Source: Polaromonas glacialis
GTDB taxonomy: Bacteria > Pseudomonadota > Gammaproteobacteria > Burkholderiales > Burkholderiaceae_C
Reading direction: 5' to 3'
NCBI RefSeq assembly: GCF_000709345.1
Contig: NZ_KL448323.1
Coordinates: 768,242 to 832,241 of the forward strand
DNA: 64,000 bases
The position numbers were made by a program, and so were the translations under genes. Positions 17,888 to 27,133 of the stretch are shown in pieces; the stretch's first letter is position 1; every line of letters starts with the position of its first letter. The notes under the pieces were generated by a model. It worked only from the letters and a program-made list of their open reading frames with translations. It did no database searches and had not been told where the DNA came from.

Positions 17888-20332
17888 ATGTTCTCAGACC
17901 TCGTTTCCCCATCACCCCTGCTGCACAACCTCAATTCCGAGCAACTCGCCGCCGTCACCCTGCCGGCCACGCATGCCCTGATCCTGGCGGGCGCCGGTTC
18001 GGGCAAGACACGCGTGCTGACCACCCGCATCGCCTGGCTGCTGCAGACCGGCCAGGTGTCGCCCGGCGGCATCCTGGCCGTGACCTTCACCAACAAGGCG
18101 GCCAAGGAAATGCTCACGCGACTGTCCGCCATGCTGCCCATCAATGTGCGCGGCATGTGGATCGGCACTTTCCACGGGCTGTGCAACCGCTTCTTGCGCG
18201 CGCACCACAAGCTGGCCAATCTGCCCTCGACGTTCCAGATCCTCGACACGCAGGACCAGCTCTCAGCCATCAAGCGGCTGTGCAAGCAGTTCAATGTGGA
18301 CGAGGATCGCTTTCCGCCCAAGCAGTTGCAGTGGTACATCGCCGCCTGCAAGGAAGACGGCCAGCGCGCCAGGGACGTGCCGGTGCGGGACGAGGAAAGC
18401 CGCAAGAAGGCCGAGATTTATGCGCTGTATGAAGCGCAGTGCCAGCGCGAAGGCGTGGTCGATTTCGGCGAACTGATGCTGCGCAGCTACGAGCTGTTGC
18501 GTGACAACGCGCCGATCCGCGAGCATTACCAGCGGCGTTTTCGCCACATATTGATCGACGAGTTCCAGGACACCAACAAGCTGCAATATGCCTGGATCAA
18601 GATGCTGGCCGGGCAGGGCGACGAGGCCACGCACAGCGTGCAGGGCATGCCGGGCGGCTCGGTCATCGCGGTGGGCGACGACGACCAGAGCATCTACGCC
18701 TTTCGCGGCGCGCGCGTCGGTAACATGGCCGACTTCGTGCGCGAGTTCGAGGTCACGCACCAGATCAAGCTGGAGCGCAACTACCGCAGCTTCGGCAACA
18801 TCCTGGATTCGGCCAACGAACTGATCAGCCACAACACCAAGCGCCTGGGCAAGAACCTGAGCACCGAGGCAGGGCCGGGCGAGCCGGTGCGGGTGTATGA
18901 ATCGGCCAGCGACTTTGCCGAGGCGCAGTGGTTTGTAGATGAGGTCAAGCAACTCGTGCGGGACGGCACCGAGCGCAAGGAGATCGCGCTGCTGTACCGC
19001 AGCAATGCGCAAAGCCGGGTCATGGAAACCGCGCTGTTCAATGCCGGCATTCCGTACCGCGTCTATGGTGGCCTGCGGTTTTTCGAGCGCGCCGAAATCA
19101 AGCATGCGCTGGCTTATCTGCGCCTGCTCGACAACCCGAACGACGACACCAGCTTCATGCGCGTGGTGAACTTTCCGCCGCGCGGCATCGGCGCTCGCAC
19201 CATCGAGCAGCTGCAGGACATTTCACGCGCCTCGGGCTGCTCGCTGCATGACGGCGTGAGCGCCGTTCCGGGCAAGGCCGGCGCCAACCTGGGCGCCTTT
19301 GTCGCCAGGCTCGATGTGATGCGCGAACAGTCCGAAGGCGCTACGTTGCGCGAAATCATCGAACTCGTGCTGCAGCACAGCGGCCTGGAGGAACACTACA
19401 AAACCGACAAGGACGGCCAGGACCGGCTGGAGAATCTGGCCGAACTGGTGAACGCGGCCGAGGCCTTCGTCAGCCAGGAAGGTTTTGGCCGCGATGCCGT
19501 GGCGCTGCCGGTCGATGAACTGGGCGACGCCGGCCTGAGCCAGTCGCCCGCCAGCCAGGGGCTGGACCTGAGCGCGCCCGTGCTCGACCAGCCTTCGCCC
19601 GAACTGCTGGCGCCCGACCTGGAAACCGGCGAGACGCTGTCGCCGCTGGTCGCCTTCCTGACCCATGCCGCGCTCGAAGCCGGCGACAACCAGGCGCAGG
19701 CCGGCCAGGATGCGGTGCAGCTCATGACGGTGCATTCGTCCAAGGGGCTGGAATTTGACTGCGTGTTCATCACCGGGCTGGAGGAAGGCCTGTTTCCGCA
19801 TGAAAACGCCATGAGCGACAAGGACGGGCTCGAAGAGGAGCGCCGCCTGATGTACGTCGCCATCACCCGGGCCAGAAAGCGCCTGTACCTGAGCCATTCG
19901 CAGACGCGCATGCTGCACGGCCAGACGCGCTACAACGCCAAGAGCCGGTTTTTCGACGAACTGCCCGAAGCGGCGCTCAAGTGGATCACGCCGAAGAAGA
20001 AGGGCTTTTCCTCGGGTCTGGGCGCGGGCTCGGGAAATTGGGGAAATGCTGGCAATTCAGGAGCTGGTAGTGCCCGTGGCGATTGGGCCAGCAGTGTATT
20101 TTCTTCACAATCCGGCGGTGCGGAGCGTTTTGCCAGCCCGCCCGTTCCGGCGCAAAAGAGCGCGCTTTCGCATGGGCTGAAAACCGGAATGAATGTGTTC
20201 CATGCCAAGTTTGGCGAAGGCAAGGTGCAGATGTTGGAGGGCAGCGGCGACGATGCGCGTGCGCAGATCAATTTCACCCGGCACGGCGTGAAATGGCTGG
20301 CGCTGAGCGTGGCCAAGCTGACGGTGATTTAA
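17888..20332 (+). CDS. uvrD: ATP-dependent DNA helicase UvrD (PcrA family)
   Basis: The 814-residue SF1A helicase acts in nucleotide excision and mismatch repair. It shows LNSEQLAAVTLP (Q motif), LAGAGSGKTRVL (I), VTFTNKAAKEM (Ia), LIDEFQDTN (II), VGDDDQSIYAFRGA (III), LERNYRS (IV), TVHSSKGLEFD (V) and YVAITRARKRLYL (VI). A proline- and leucine-rich insertion of about 50 residues lies before motif V, and a glycine-rich stretch precedes the C-terminal KFGEGKVQMLEG tudor-like domain. A TACAAT hexamer ends 5 bp before the ATG and there is no ribosome binding site. Confidence 0.95.
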   Translation: MFSDLVSPSPLLHNLNSEQLAAVTLPATHALILAGAGSGKTRVLTTRIAWLLQTGQVSPGGILAVTFTNKAAKEMLTRLSAMLPINVRGMWIGTFHGLCNRFLRAHHKLANLPSTFQILDTQDQLSAIKRLCKQFNVDEDRFPPKQLQWYIAACKEDGQRARDVPVRDEESRKKAEIYALYEAQCQREGVVDFGELMLRSYELLRDNAPIREHYQRRFRHILIDEFQDTNKLQYAWIKMLAGQGDEATHSVQGMPGGSVIAVGDDDQSIYAFRGARVGNMADFVREFEVTHQIKLERNYRSFGNILDSANELISHNTKRLGKNLSTEAGPGEPVRVYESASDFAEAQWFVDEVKQLVRDGTERKEIALLYRSNAQSRVMETALFNAGIPYRVYGGLRFFERAEIKHALAYLRLLDNPNDDTSFMRVVNFPPRGIGARTIEQLQDISRASGCSLHDGVSAVPGKAGANLGAFVARLDVMREQSEGATLREIIELVLQHSGLEEHYKTDKDGQDRLENLAELVNAAEAFVSQEGFGRDAVALPVDELGDAGLSQSPASQGLDLSAPVLDQPSPELLAPDLETGETLSPLVAFLTHAALEAGDNQAQAGQDAVQLMTVHSSKGLEFDCVFITGLEEGLFPHENAMSDKDGLEEERRLMYVAITRARKRLYLSHSQTRMLHGQTRYNAKSRFFDELPEAALKWITPKKKGFSSGLGAGSGNWGNAGNSGAGSARGDWASSVFSSQSGGAERFASPPVPAQKSALSHGLKTGMNVFHAKFGEGKVQMLEGSGDDARAQINFTRHGVKWLALSVAKLTVI

Positions 20333-20350
20333 CGCCGGCGCGCGCCGGGA

Positions 20351-21142
20351 TCAGGCGGCATCGTCGGCAAGCGCTTCATCTGTTTCCGAAAAACAGTCCC
20401 GGAAGGTGAAGTAGATCGAGGTGAAGAACATGGCCACGATCACCAGCGCCACCGGGAACATGGCGACGGTGGCCAGCATCGGGTTGCCCAGCAGCGTGGC
20501 GATCAGCGACACCGCAATCGCCGCCAGCACGAACACACCCGTCCAGGCCAGGCCGAAGACGGTGAAGGCGCCAAAGTTCTTGTAGCAGGCCATGGCGCTG
20601 AAAAACAGGCTCTTGACCGGCGACACGCCATGCCAGTGAACCAGCGCCGGCGCATGCCAGAACAGCAGCGACAGCGGCAGGTACAGCGCCATCGCCACCC
20701 ACATCGCCAACTGGAAACTGTCCTGCAGCACCAGCTCCTCGGTGATTTTTCCGCCCACCAGGTACAGGCTGGCAAACTGCCCGCCATCGACCAGCGCCGA
20801 AATGCCCATCAGCGCCAGGAAGCCGGCGGCATACAGCGCGCCCAGCACCATCATGGCCCGCAGGCGCTGCTGGCCGGCGCGGAAGGCGCTGATCAGGATG
20901 GAGGGCATGGGGAACTTGCCCTTGGTGGCTTCCTGGGTCGCCGCCATCAGGCCCAGCGTGGCGGCGGGCAGCAGCGCCAAGGCCAGCGCCGCGCCGATGA
21001 AGGGCACCAGCGTGGCGACCGACAGCATCGCCATGAACATGAAGAACAGGCCCGCCATGGCCAGCGGCTGCTTGATAAATGTCGTGATGCCCAGCTTGAC
21101 CCAGGTCAGGCCGGTGCGGGCGGGAACAATGTTCAATTTCAT
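20351..21142 (-). CDS. BPSS1780-family integral membrane protein
   Basis: The 263-residue protein has about six membrane helices and begins MKLNIVPARTGLTWVKLGI, the start typical of the BPSS1780 family found in betaproteobacteria. The segment LLFWHAPALVHWHGVSPVKS and the FTSIYFTFRDCF ending also fit. Function is unknown. It lies 9 bp downstream of thrB and is probably the third gene of a DUF2782-thrB operon, an arrangement I know from other betaproteobacteria. Confidence 0.8.
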   Translation of the reverse strand: MKLNIVPARTGLTWVKLGITTFIKQPLAMAGLFFMFMAMLSVATLVPFIGAALALALLPAATLGLMAATQEATKGKFPMPSILISAFRAGQQRLRAMMVLGALYAAGFLALMGISALVDGGQFASLYLVGGKITEELVLQDSFQLAMWVAMALYLPLSLLFWHAPALVHWHGVSPVKSLFFSAMACYKNFGAFTVFGLAWTGVFVLAAIAVSLIATLLGNPMLATVAMFPVALVIVAMFFTSIYFTFRDCFSETDEALADDAA

Positions 21143-21151
21143 GGAATAGAG

Positions 21152-22102
21152 CTACAAAAGATAGGGCTGCGCCAGCCGTTGGCGCAGCACGCGCTCGAAG
21201 TGGCCGGGGTCGTGGGCCTTGAGCACGGCGGCATCGCGCGGCAGGTAAAAATCCCACAGCCGCGACACCCAGAAGCGCAGCGCCCCGGCGCGCTGCAGCG
21301 CGGGCAGCAGCGTGCGTTCCTGCGCCGTCAGCGGCCGAACCTTCTGGTAGGCCGACATGAACGCATCGGCGCGTGTTTTGTCGAGCCGGCCGCTTTCCAG
21401 CTCGATGCACCAGTCGTTCAGGCAGATGCCGATGTCGAACAAAAAAGTGTCGCAGCCGGCAAAGTAGAAGTCGAAAAAACCCGTGAGCTGGCCGTTCTCG
21501 AACATGACGTTGTCACGGAACAGGTCGGCATGGATGACGCCGCGCGGCAGGCTGCGGTAGCCAGGCGACTCGGCAACATGGTTTTGATACGCCAGTTCGC
21601 CCTGGATCAGGCTGCGCTGGTCTTCTTCTAGGAAAGGCAGCACCACCGGAACGGTTTGGTTCCACCAGGCCAGGCCGCGCAGATTGGGCTGCTGGCGCTC
21701 ATAGTCGAGGCCGGCCAAGTGCAGGCGGGCCAGCATGTCGCCCACCCCGGCGGAGTGAAGCGGCGTGGGCGCGAGTTCGCTGTGGCCGCGCAGCTTGTTG
21801 ACCACGGCGGCGGGCTTGCCCTTGAGGCGGTGCAGCAGCTTGCCCTTGGCGTCGGGCGCCGGGTTGGGCACGGGAATGCCGCGTGTCGCCAGATGCTTCA
21901 TCAGGTGCAGGTAAAACGGCAACTGATCAAACGTCAGGCGTTCGAACAGCGTCAGCACATACTGGCCCTGGTCGGTGTCGGCGAAATAGTTGGTGTTTTC
22001 GATGCCGCCTGATGCGCCCTTGAGGTGCTGCAGTTGACCCAAATCTAGAAAGCGCAAGAACGCTGCAGCCTCGTCAAACGAGACTTCGGTGAATACGGCC
22101 AT
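21152..22102 (-). CDS. thrB: Homoserine kinase, aminoglycoside-phosphotransferase-fold type
   Basis: The 316-residue protein is the ThrB of betaproteobacteria and pseudomonads that has the APH/choline-kinase fold, not the GHMP fold of E. coli. It begins MAVFTEVSFDEAAAFL, has GGIENTNYFADT (nucleotide loop), GVIHADLFRDNVMF (catalytic HxDLxxxN) and GFFDFYFAGCD (metal-binding Asp). It phosphorylates homoserine on the way to threonine. It lies 46 bp after the DUF2782 gene. Confidence 0.94.
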   Translation of the reverse strand: MAVFTEVSFDEAAAFLRFLDLGQLQHLKGASGGIENTNYFADTDQGQYVLTLFERLTFDQLPFYLHLMKHLATRGIPVPNPAPDAKGKLLHRLKGKPAAVVNKLRGHSELAPTPLHSAGVGDMLARLHLAGLDYERQQPNLRGLAWWNQTVPVVLPFLEEDQRSLIQGELAYQNHVAESPGYRSLPRGVIHADLFRDNVMFENGQLTGFFDFYFAGCDTFLFDIGICLNDWCIELESGRLDKTRADAFMSAYQKVRPLTAQERTLLPALQRAGALRFWVSRLWDFYLPRDAAVLKAHDPGHFERVLRQRLAQPYLL

Positions 22103-22148
22103 GCGTGAAAAAGAACCCTGTGCTGGAAAAAAAGAAAGGAGGCGGGAA

Positions 22149-22481
22149 TCAGAACTTCAGCACGTTCCAGACGCGCGAACCGTTGGTGTCGTTGCTGGTG
22201 GCAGCGGGTGCCGTGCCCCGGGCGCCTTCGGCAGGCTTGACCTCGTAGGCGGCGCCGCCGGTCTTGGGCTGGACCGTGATCTGCTGGGTTTCGCCGCCGA
22301 CGCGCAACTCGTCGATGCGGGTGCCGGCATCTTCGGTGCGGATGCGCTCGATCTTCCTGTCGGGCCGGGCCGGTTTTTCCCGGATCGCCGCCTCGGCGGG
22401 TGCCGGCGTCTGAGCCACGGCCGCAGCCAGCGGCAGCGCTGCAAGGGCAGCGGCAAAAAGTAGGCGAAGAGCGGTTTTCAT
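22149..22481 (-). CDS. DUF2782 periplasmic protein
   Basis: The 110-residue protein has a signal peptide (MKTALRLLFAAALAALPLA, cleaved near AVAQ), then a charged DRKIERIRTEDAGTRIDEL segment and VGGETQQITVQPK, typical of DUF2782, and ends WNVLKF. The family occurs upstream of thrB and near polA in betaproteobacteria. Its function is unknown. The ATG at 22481 is chosen because the signal peptide starts there. It is divergent from polA. Confidence 0.82.
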   Translation of the reverse strand: MKTALRLLFAAALAALPLAAAVAQTPAPAEAAIREKPARPDRKIERIRTEDAGTRIDELRVGGETQQITVQPKTGGAAYEVKPAEGARGTAPAATSNDTNGSRVWNVLKF

Positions 22482-22647
22482 GCCTGCATTGTAGGCGTGC
22501 GAAGCCGGGCCCACGCAGGAATAAAAGGGCATTTCTCCTTGCAAAATGGTCTTTGAAGTCAAGGACCAGGCCGTGGTCGAAACGCTGCCGCATGGCTTGT
22601 TGCCCAGGCGGGAAACGCCAGGCCGATATCCCCGACAATCTGCCCTT

Positions 22648-25473
22648 ATGACCCTTGAGAAAAAAACCTTGCTGCTGGTCGATGGCTCCAGCTACCTGTA
22701 CCGCGCCTTCCATGCCATGCCCGATTTGCGCGTCACTCCCGGCGACCCGCAAAGCCCGGCCACCGGCGCGATACGCGGCATGATCAACATGATGCACAAG
22801 CTGCGCAAGGACGTTCGGGCCGACTACGCGGTGTGCGTGTTCGATGCCAAGGGGCCGACCTTTCGCGACGCGCTGTACCCCGAGTACAAGGCGCAGCGGT
22901 CGGCCATGCCCGACGACCTGCGCAGCCAGGTCGAGGCGATTCACGAGGTGGTGCAACTGCTGGGCTGGAAGGTGCTGGCCGTGCCGGGCGTCGAGGCCGA
23001 TGACGTCATCGGCACGCTGGCCTGCATGGCGTCCCGCCAGCAGATAGAGGTCATCATCTCCAGTGGCGACAAGGACCTGAGCCAGCTGGTCGATGAGCAC
23101 ATCACCGTCATCGACACCATGAACGACCGCCGCCGCGACCTGGCCGGCGTCGAGGCCGAATTCGGTGTGCCGCCGCGCCTGATGGTGGACTATCAGGCGC
23201 TGGTCGGCGATGTGGTGGACAACGTCCCGGGCGTGCCCAAGGTCGGACCGAAAACCGCCGTCAAGTGGCTGCTCGAATACGGCTCGCTCGATGCGCTGGT
23301 GGCGCGGGCCGGCGAGATCAAGGGCATCGTCGGCGAGAACCTGCGCAAGTCGCTGGACTGGCTGCCCAAGGGCCGCGAGTTGCTGACCATCAAAAAGGAC
23401 TGCGATCTGGCCGGTTACATCGACGGCCTGCCTGCTATGGAATCCATAGCTATCGGCGCACAGCAGACAAGCGCGTTGAGGGTTTTTTATCTTAAATATG
23501 GTTTCAAGGGGCTGGTCGGCCAGATCGACGCCGAAAGCACGCCGCCCGAGCTGGTCGGCGGCCCGGAGCGCCGCAAGCCGCGCGCGCCCGTCGCTTCGCC
23601 TGATTCGCCCGGACTGTTCGACGACGACGAGCCTTCGCCGCCTGACGCGCCGCTGGCAGCGCGCGCCAGCAACCTGCTGTACGACACGATCCTGACCTGG
23701 GAGGCGCTGGACGGCTGGCTGGCCAGGATCGAGGCGGCCGAGCTGGTCGCGGTCGATACCGAAACCACCTCGCTCGACGAGATGCGGGCGCAGATCGTCG
23801 GCATCAGCTTCAGCGTCACGCCCGGCGAGGCCGGCTACATTCCCATGAGCCACGACTATCCCGGCGCGCCCGGGCAGTTGCCCATCGACGAGGTGCTGGC
23901 CCGCCTCAAGCCCTGGCTGGAAAACCCGGCCCGTGCCAAGCTCGGCCAGAATGTCAAGTACGACCGCCACGTGTTCGCCAACCACGGCATCGAGGTGCAG
24001 GGCTATGCGCACGACACCATGCTGCAAAGCTACGTGTTGGAGGCGCACAAGCCGCACGGGCTGGCCAGCCTGGCCGAGCGGCATGTGGGCCGCAGCGGCA
24101 TCAATTACGAAGACCTGTGCGGCAAGGGTGCGAGTCAGATCAAGTTCAACCAGGTCGAGATTGCCAAGGCGGCCGAATATTCATGCGAAGACTCCGACCA
24201 GACGCTCGACGTTCACCGCGTGTTGTGGCCGCAGCTGCAGGCTGATCACAAGCTGTTGTTCATCTATGAACTGGAAATGCGCAGCAGTGAATCGCTCTAC
24301 CGTATCGAGCGCAACGGCGTGCTGATCGACGCGCCGATGCTGGCCAAACAAAGCCATGAACTCGGCCAGCGCCTGCTGCAGCTGGAGACCGAGGCTTATG
24401 AAATCGCCGGCCAGCCCTTCAACCTGGGCAGCCCCAAGCAGCTGGCCGAGATTTTCTTTGACAAGCTTGGCATGAAGGTGGTCAAGAAAACGCCCAGCGG
24501 CGCACGCAGCACCGACGAGGAAGTGTTGGAGAAGCTGGCCGAAGACTATCCGCTGCCCGCCAAGCTGCTGGAGCACCGCAGCCTGTCCAAGCTCAAGGGC
24601 ACCTACACGGACAAGCTGGCGCAGCTGGCGCTTGAGCGCACCGGCCGGGTCCACACCCACTATGCACAGGCCGTGGCCGTGACCGGCAGGCTGTCGAGCA
24701 ACGACCCGAATCTGCAGAACATTCCGATCCGCACCGTCGAGGGCCGGCGCGTTCGCGAGGCTTTCGTGGCCCCCGCCGGCAGCCTGATCGCCAGCGCCGA
24801 TTATTCGCAGATTGAGCTGCGCATCATGGCGCACATCAGCGGCGACGAAGCCTTGCTGCATGCCTTCACCGCCGGGCTGGACGTGCATCGCGCGACGGCC
24901 TCCGAGGTCTTTGGCGTGGCGCTCGAAGAGGTCAGCAGCGAGCAGCGCCGCTACGCCAAGGTGATCAACTTCGGCCTGATCTACGGCATGAGCAGCTTTG
25001 GCCTGGCGAAAAACCTGGGAATTGAAACGAAAGCGGCGGCAGCCTACATCGACCGCTATTTCCAGCGCTACCCCGGCGTGAAGAACTACATGGACGAAAC
25101 CCGGATGCTGGCCAAGAGCCAGGGTTATGTCGAAACGGTATTCGGCCGGCGCCTGTACCTGCCCGAGATCAATTCGCCGAACGGCCCGCGCCGCGCCGGC
25201 GCCGAACGGGCCGCCATCAACGCGCCGATGCAGGGCACGGCGGCCGACCTGATCAAGCTGAGCATGGTGAAGGTGCAGCAGGTGCTGGATGCCGAAAATC
25301 GCCAGAGCAAGATGATCATGCAGGTGCATGACGAACTGGTGTTCGAGGTGCCCGAGGCCGAGGTCGAATGGGTGCGGCTGGAGATTCCGCGCCTGATGGC
25401 CGGCGTGGCCGAACTCAAGGTACCGCTGCTGGCCGAGATCGGGATTGGCGGGAACTGGGAAAAAGCGCACTGA
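22648..25473 (+). CDS. polA: DNA polymerase I
   Basis: The 941-residue protein has the three Pol I domains: N-terminal 5'-3' exonuclease (LLLVDGSSYLYRAFHAMP, GVEADDVIGTL, SGDKDLSQLV, GVPKVGPKTA), 3'-5' exonuclease (AVDTETTSLDEM, KLGQNVKYDRH) and polymerase (SADYSQIELRIMAH motif A, YAKVINFGLIYGMS O-helix, MQVHDELVFEV motif C). The ATG at 22648 is preferred over an upstream frame because MTLEKKTLLLVDGS matches the family start. Residues around 263-275 (AMESIAIG) are encoded by an AT-rich insert containing a CTAT-N7-ATAG dyad. No ribosome binding site is visible. Confidence 0.97.
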   Translation: MTLEKKTLLLVDGSSYLYRAFHAMPDLRVTPGDPQSPATGAIRGMINMMHKLRKDVRADYAVCVFDAKGPTFRDALYPEYKAQRSAMPDDLRSQVEAIHEVVQLLGWKVLAVPGVEADDVIGTLACMASRQQIEVIISSGDKDLSQLVDEHITVIDTMNDRRRDLAGVEAEFGVPPRLMVDYQALVGDVVDNVPGVPKVGPKTAVKWLLEYGSLDALVARAGEIKGIVGENLRKSLDWLPKGRELLTIKKDCDLAGYIDGLPAMESIAIGAQQTSALRVFYLKYGFKGLVGQIDAESTPPELVGGPERRKPRAPVASPDSPGLFDDDEPSPPDAPLAARASNLLYDTILTWEALDGWLARIEAAELVAVDTETTSLDEMRAQIVGISFSVTPGEAGYIPMSHDYPGAPGQLPIDEVLARLKPWLENPARAKLGQNVKYDRHVFANHGIEVQGYAHDTMLQSYVLEAHKPHGLASLAERHVGRSGINYEDLCGKGASQIKFNQVEIAKAAEYSCEDSDQTLDVHRVLWPQLQADHKLLFIYELEMRSSESLYRIERNGVLIDAPMLAKQSHELGQRLLQLETEAYEIAGQPFNLGSPKQLAEIFFDKLGMKVVKKTPSGARSTDEEVLEKLAEDYPLPAKLLEHRSLSKLKGTYTDKLAQLALERTGRVHTHYAQAVAVTGRLSSNDPNLQNIPIRTVEGRRVREAFVAPAGSLIASADYSQIELRIMAHISGDEALLHAFTAGLDVHRATASEVFGVALEEVSSEQRRYAKVINFGLIYGMSSFGLAKNLGIETKAAAAYIDRYFQRYPGVKNYMDETRMLAKSQGYVETVFGRRLYLPEINSPNGPRRAGAERAAINAPMQGTAADLIKLSMVKVQQVLDAENRQSKMIMQVHDELVFEVPEAEVEWVRLEIPRLMAGVAELKVPLLAEIGIGGNWEKAH
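23435..23449. repeat. CTAT-N7-ATAG dyad inside polA
   Basis: Exact copy (CTAT 23435-23438, ATAG 23446-23449), AT-rich against GC-rich surroundings, in the linker after the 5' nuclease domain of polA. Confidence 0.75.
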
Positions 25474-25582
25474 AGAGACGCATCGTCTCGTGTCGCAATG
25501 CCCCTGAATTGGCTTGAGTCCTCGATGCGATTGTTGGTATCTGGCTACGCTGAAAGTTCATGATCAGGCCATGTCCGGAAAG

Positions 25583-25715
25583 TCAATGGAGCCATTTCAT
25601 GGTTGCGGCGATTGCACGAAGCCCAGAAACGCGACGTCGAGCTTGTCATGGCGGGTTGCCACAAGCGAAAACCTTCATGCGCCGAAAAAGGTTAAATCGG
25701 GCCTTTTCGCTTTAC
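25583..25715 (-). mobile_element. Fossil 3' end of an IS5-family transposase gene
   Basis: In the 370-bp gap after polA, the minus strand encodes pieces in three frames that join into a typical IS5-group C-terminus: RFNLFRRMKVF (about 25684-25715), then LVATRHDKLDVAFLGFVQ (about 25617-25670), then IAATMKWLH and a stop at 25583-25585. Family proteins end in patterns like RRIATRYDKL...FL.FVQLAAI..WL. At least two frameshifts separate the pieces. No terminal inverted repeats or target duplications were recognised. The rest of the gap has no gene I can support. Confidence 0.6.
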
Positions 25716-25731
25716 TGCCGTCACTTCTTTG

Positions 25732-25746
25732 CTATAAATAATGAAG
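25732..25746. repeat. Near copy of the CTAT-N7-ATAG dyad
   Basis: TGCTAT, 7 nt, then GAAG. It matches the copy inside dnaX (39724-39738) at all but one of 15 positions. Confidence 0.5.
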
Positions 25747-25843
25747 TGCACAATCCTTTTTCAATGACTTGCCCGGCCTTGCCCCACAATCGCACGCTGT
25801 CCAAAAGAAATCAGGCAGCCGTTCCGACAAGAAAGTGACTTGC

Positions 25844-27133
25844 ATGCGTTTCATCCATACCGCCGACCTGCACATCGACAGCCCCTTGCGTGGACTGAGC
25901 CGCTATGAAGGCGCGCCGCTGGAGCGGCTTCGTGGCGCGACGCGCCGCGCGCTGGAGCGTCTGGTGGACCTGGCGCTGGATGAGCAGGTCGATTTTGTGC
26001 TGATTGCCGGCGATCTGTACGACCGGGACTGGCAGGATTTTCATACCGGCCTGTTCGTGCGCGAGCAGATGGTGCGCCTGGGCCGCCAGGGCATTCGCGT
26101 GTTCATCGTGCAGGGCAACCACGATGCGCGTGGCGTGATCACGCGGCAGATTCCGTGGCCTGACCATGTCAAGGTGTTTTCCAGCCGCACCGCCGAAACC
26201 GTTTGCCTGCAAGCCCTGGGCGTGGCGATTCACGGCCACAGCTTTCCGGACCGCGAGGTGCCCGAAGACCTGGTGCCCGGCTACCCCATGGCGGTACCGG
26301 GCTGTTTCAATATCGGCCTGCTGCATACCAGCCTGACCGGCATTGGCGGGCATGACACCTACGCGCCAACGACCTTGCAGGACCTGAAATCCAGGGGCTA
26401 CGACTACTGGGCGCTGGGACACATCCATGCCCGGCAGGTGATCTGCGAGCAGCCCCGGGTGGTGTTTCCGGGCAATCTCCAGGGTCGCCATGCCCGCGAA
26501 ACCGGCCCCAAGGGCTGTGAACTGGTCACGGTCGAAGGTAGCCGGATAACCGCCAGCTTCATGCCGCTGGCCGTGGTTCGCTGGCACCAGATCGGCATCG
26601 ATTTGCAGACGGTGAAGACATTGGATGAACTGCCTTTGCGGGTTGAGCAGGCGCTGGAACTTGCGGCATCCGAAGACGGCGATGCGCTGCATGCGGTCCG
26701 GATGGTGCTGTCCGGCGAAACCCATCTGCATGCCCTGGAAGCGCGCCAGCCCGGAACCTTGGCCGCAGCCGTGCAGGCCGCCGCGCAGGATGTTTCTGGC
26801 GCGGAGGTATGGATCGAGCAGGTCAGGCTCGATTTGCGCTCGCCCCTGGACAGGTCGCGGGTGGAGCAGGGCGACGATGCCCTAGGCGAACTGGTGCGCT
26901 GGGTTGACCTGCTGGCCAACGACGGCCCCGGACTGGAGGACTTTTGCCGCACGGCCCTGACCGACGTACTGGGCAAGGTGCCTGCCGAGGTGCTGGCGGC
27001 CATGGCCCACGAGGCTGCCGACGCCACCACGGACATTCCCCGGCTGGACGATGGCGCGGCGCTGCTGGCCCTGTTGAAGGATGCCGAAGCCACGCTGCTG
27101 GCGCGGCTGACAAGCCCAGAAGTGAATGCATGA
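25844..27133 (+). CDS. DNA repair exonuclease, SbcD/YhaO-like metallophosphoesterase
   Basis: The 429-residue protein has the calcineurin-like phosphoesterase motifs of Mre11/SbcD: MRFIHTADLHIDSPLRGL (D-x-H), FVLIAGDLYDRDW (GDxxD), VQGNHDARG (GNHD), and later LLHTSLTG and WALGHIHARQ (GHxH). The HIDSPLRGL start is the YhaO type rather than E. coli SbcD. It should be a Mn-dependent nuclease acting on DNA ends. It overlaps the next gene by 4 nt (ATGA), which encodes its large ATPase partner. Start 25844 is chosen because homology begins there. Confidence 0.9.
   Translation: MRFIHTADLHIDSPLRGLSRYEGAPLERLRGATRRALERLVDLALDEQVDFVLIAGDLYDRDWQDFHTGLFVREQMVRLGRQGIRVFIVQGNHDARGVITRQIPWPDHVKVFSSRTAETVCLQALGVAIHGHSFPDREVPEDLVPGYPMAVPGCFNIGLLHTSLTGIGGHDTYAPTTLQDLKSRGYDYWALGHIHARQVICEQPRVVFPGNLQGRHARETGPKGCELVTVEGSRITASFMPLAVVRWHQIGIDLQTVKTLDELPLRVEQALELAASEDGDALHAVRMVLSGETHLHALEARQPGTLAAAVQAAAQDVSGAEVWIEQVRLDLRSPLDRSRVEQGDDALGELVRWVDLLANDGPGLEDFCRTALTDVLGKVPAEVLAAMAHEAADATTDIPRLDDGAALLALLKDAEATLLARLTSPEVNA

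Noticed and set aside
22045..24084. A 679-codon open frame antisense to polA
   Set aside because: The opposite strand encodes intact DNA polymerase I domains, and the antisense frame shows no motif.
25514..25838. Two plus-strand ORFs (about 75-92 codons) in the gap after polA
   Set aside because: Their residues show no family character, they lack ribosome binding sites, and the same stretch reads as a decayed IS5-type transposase end on the other strand.
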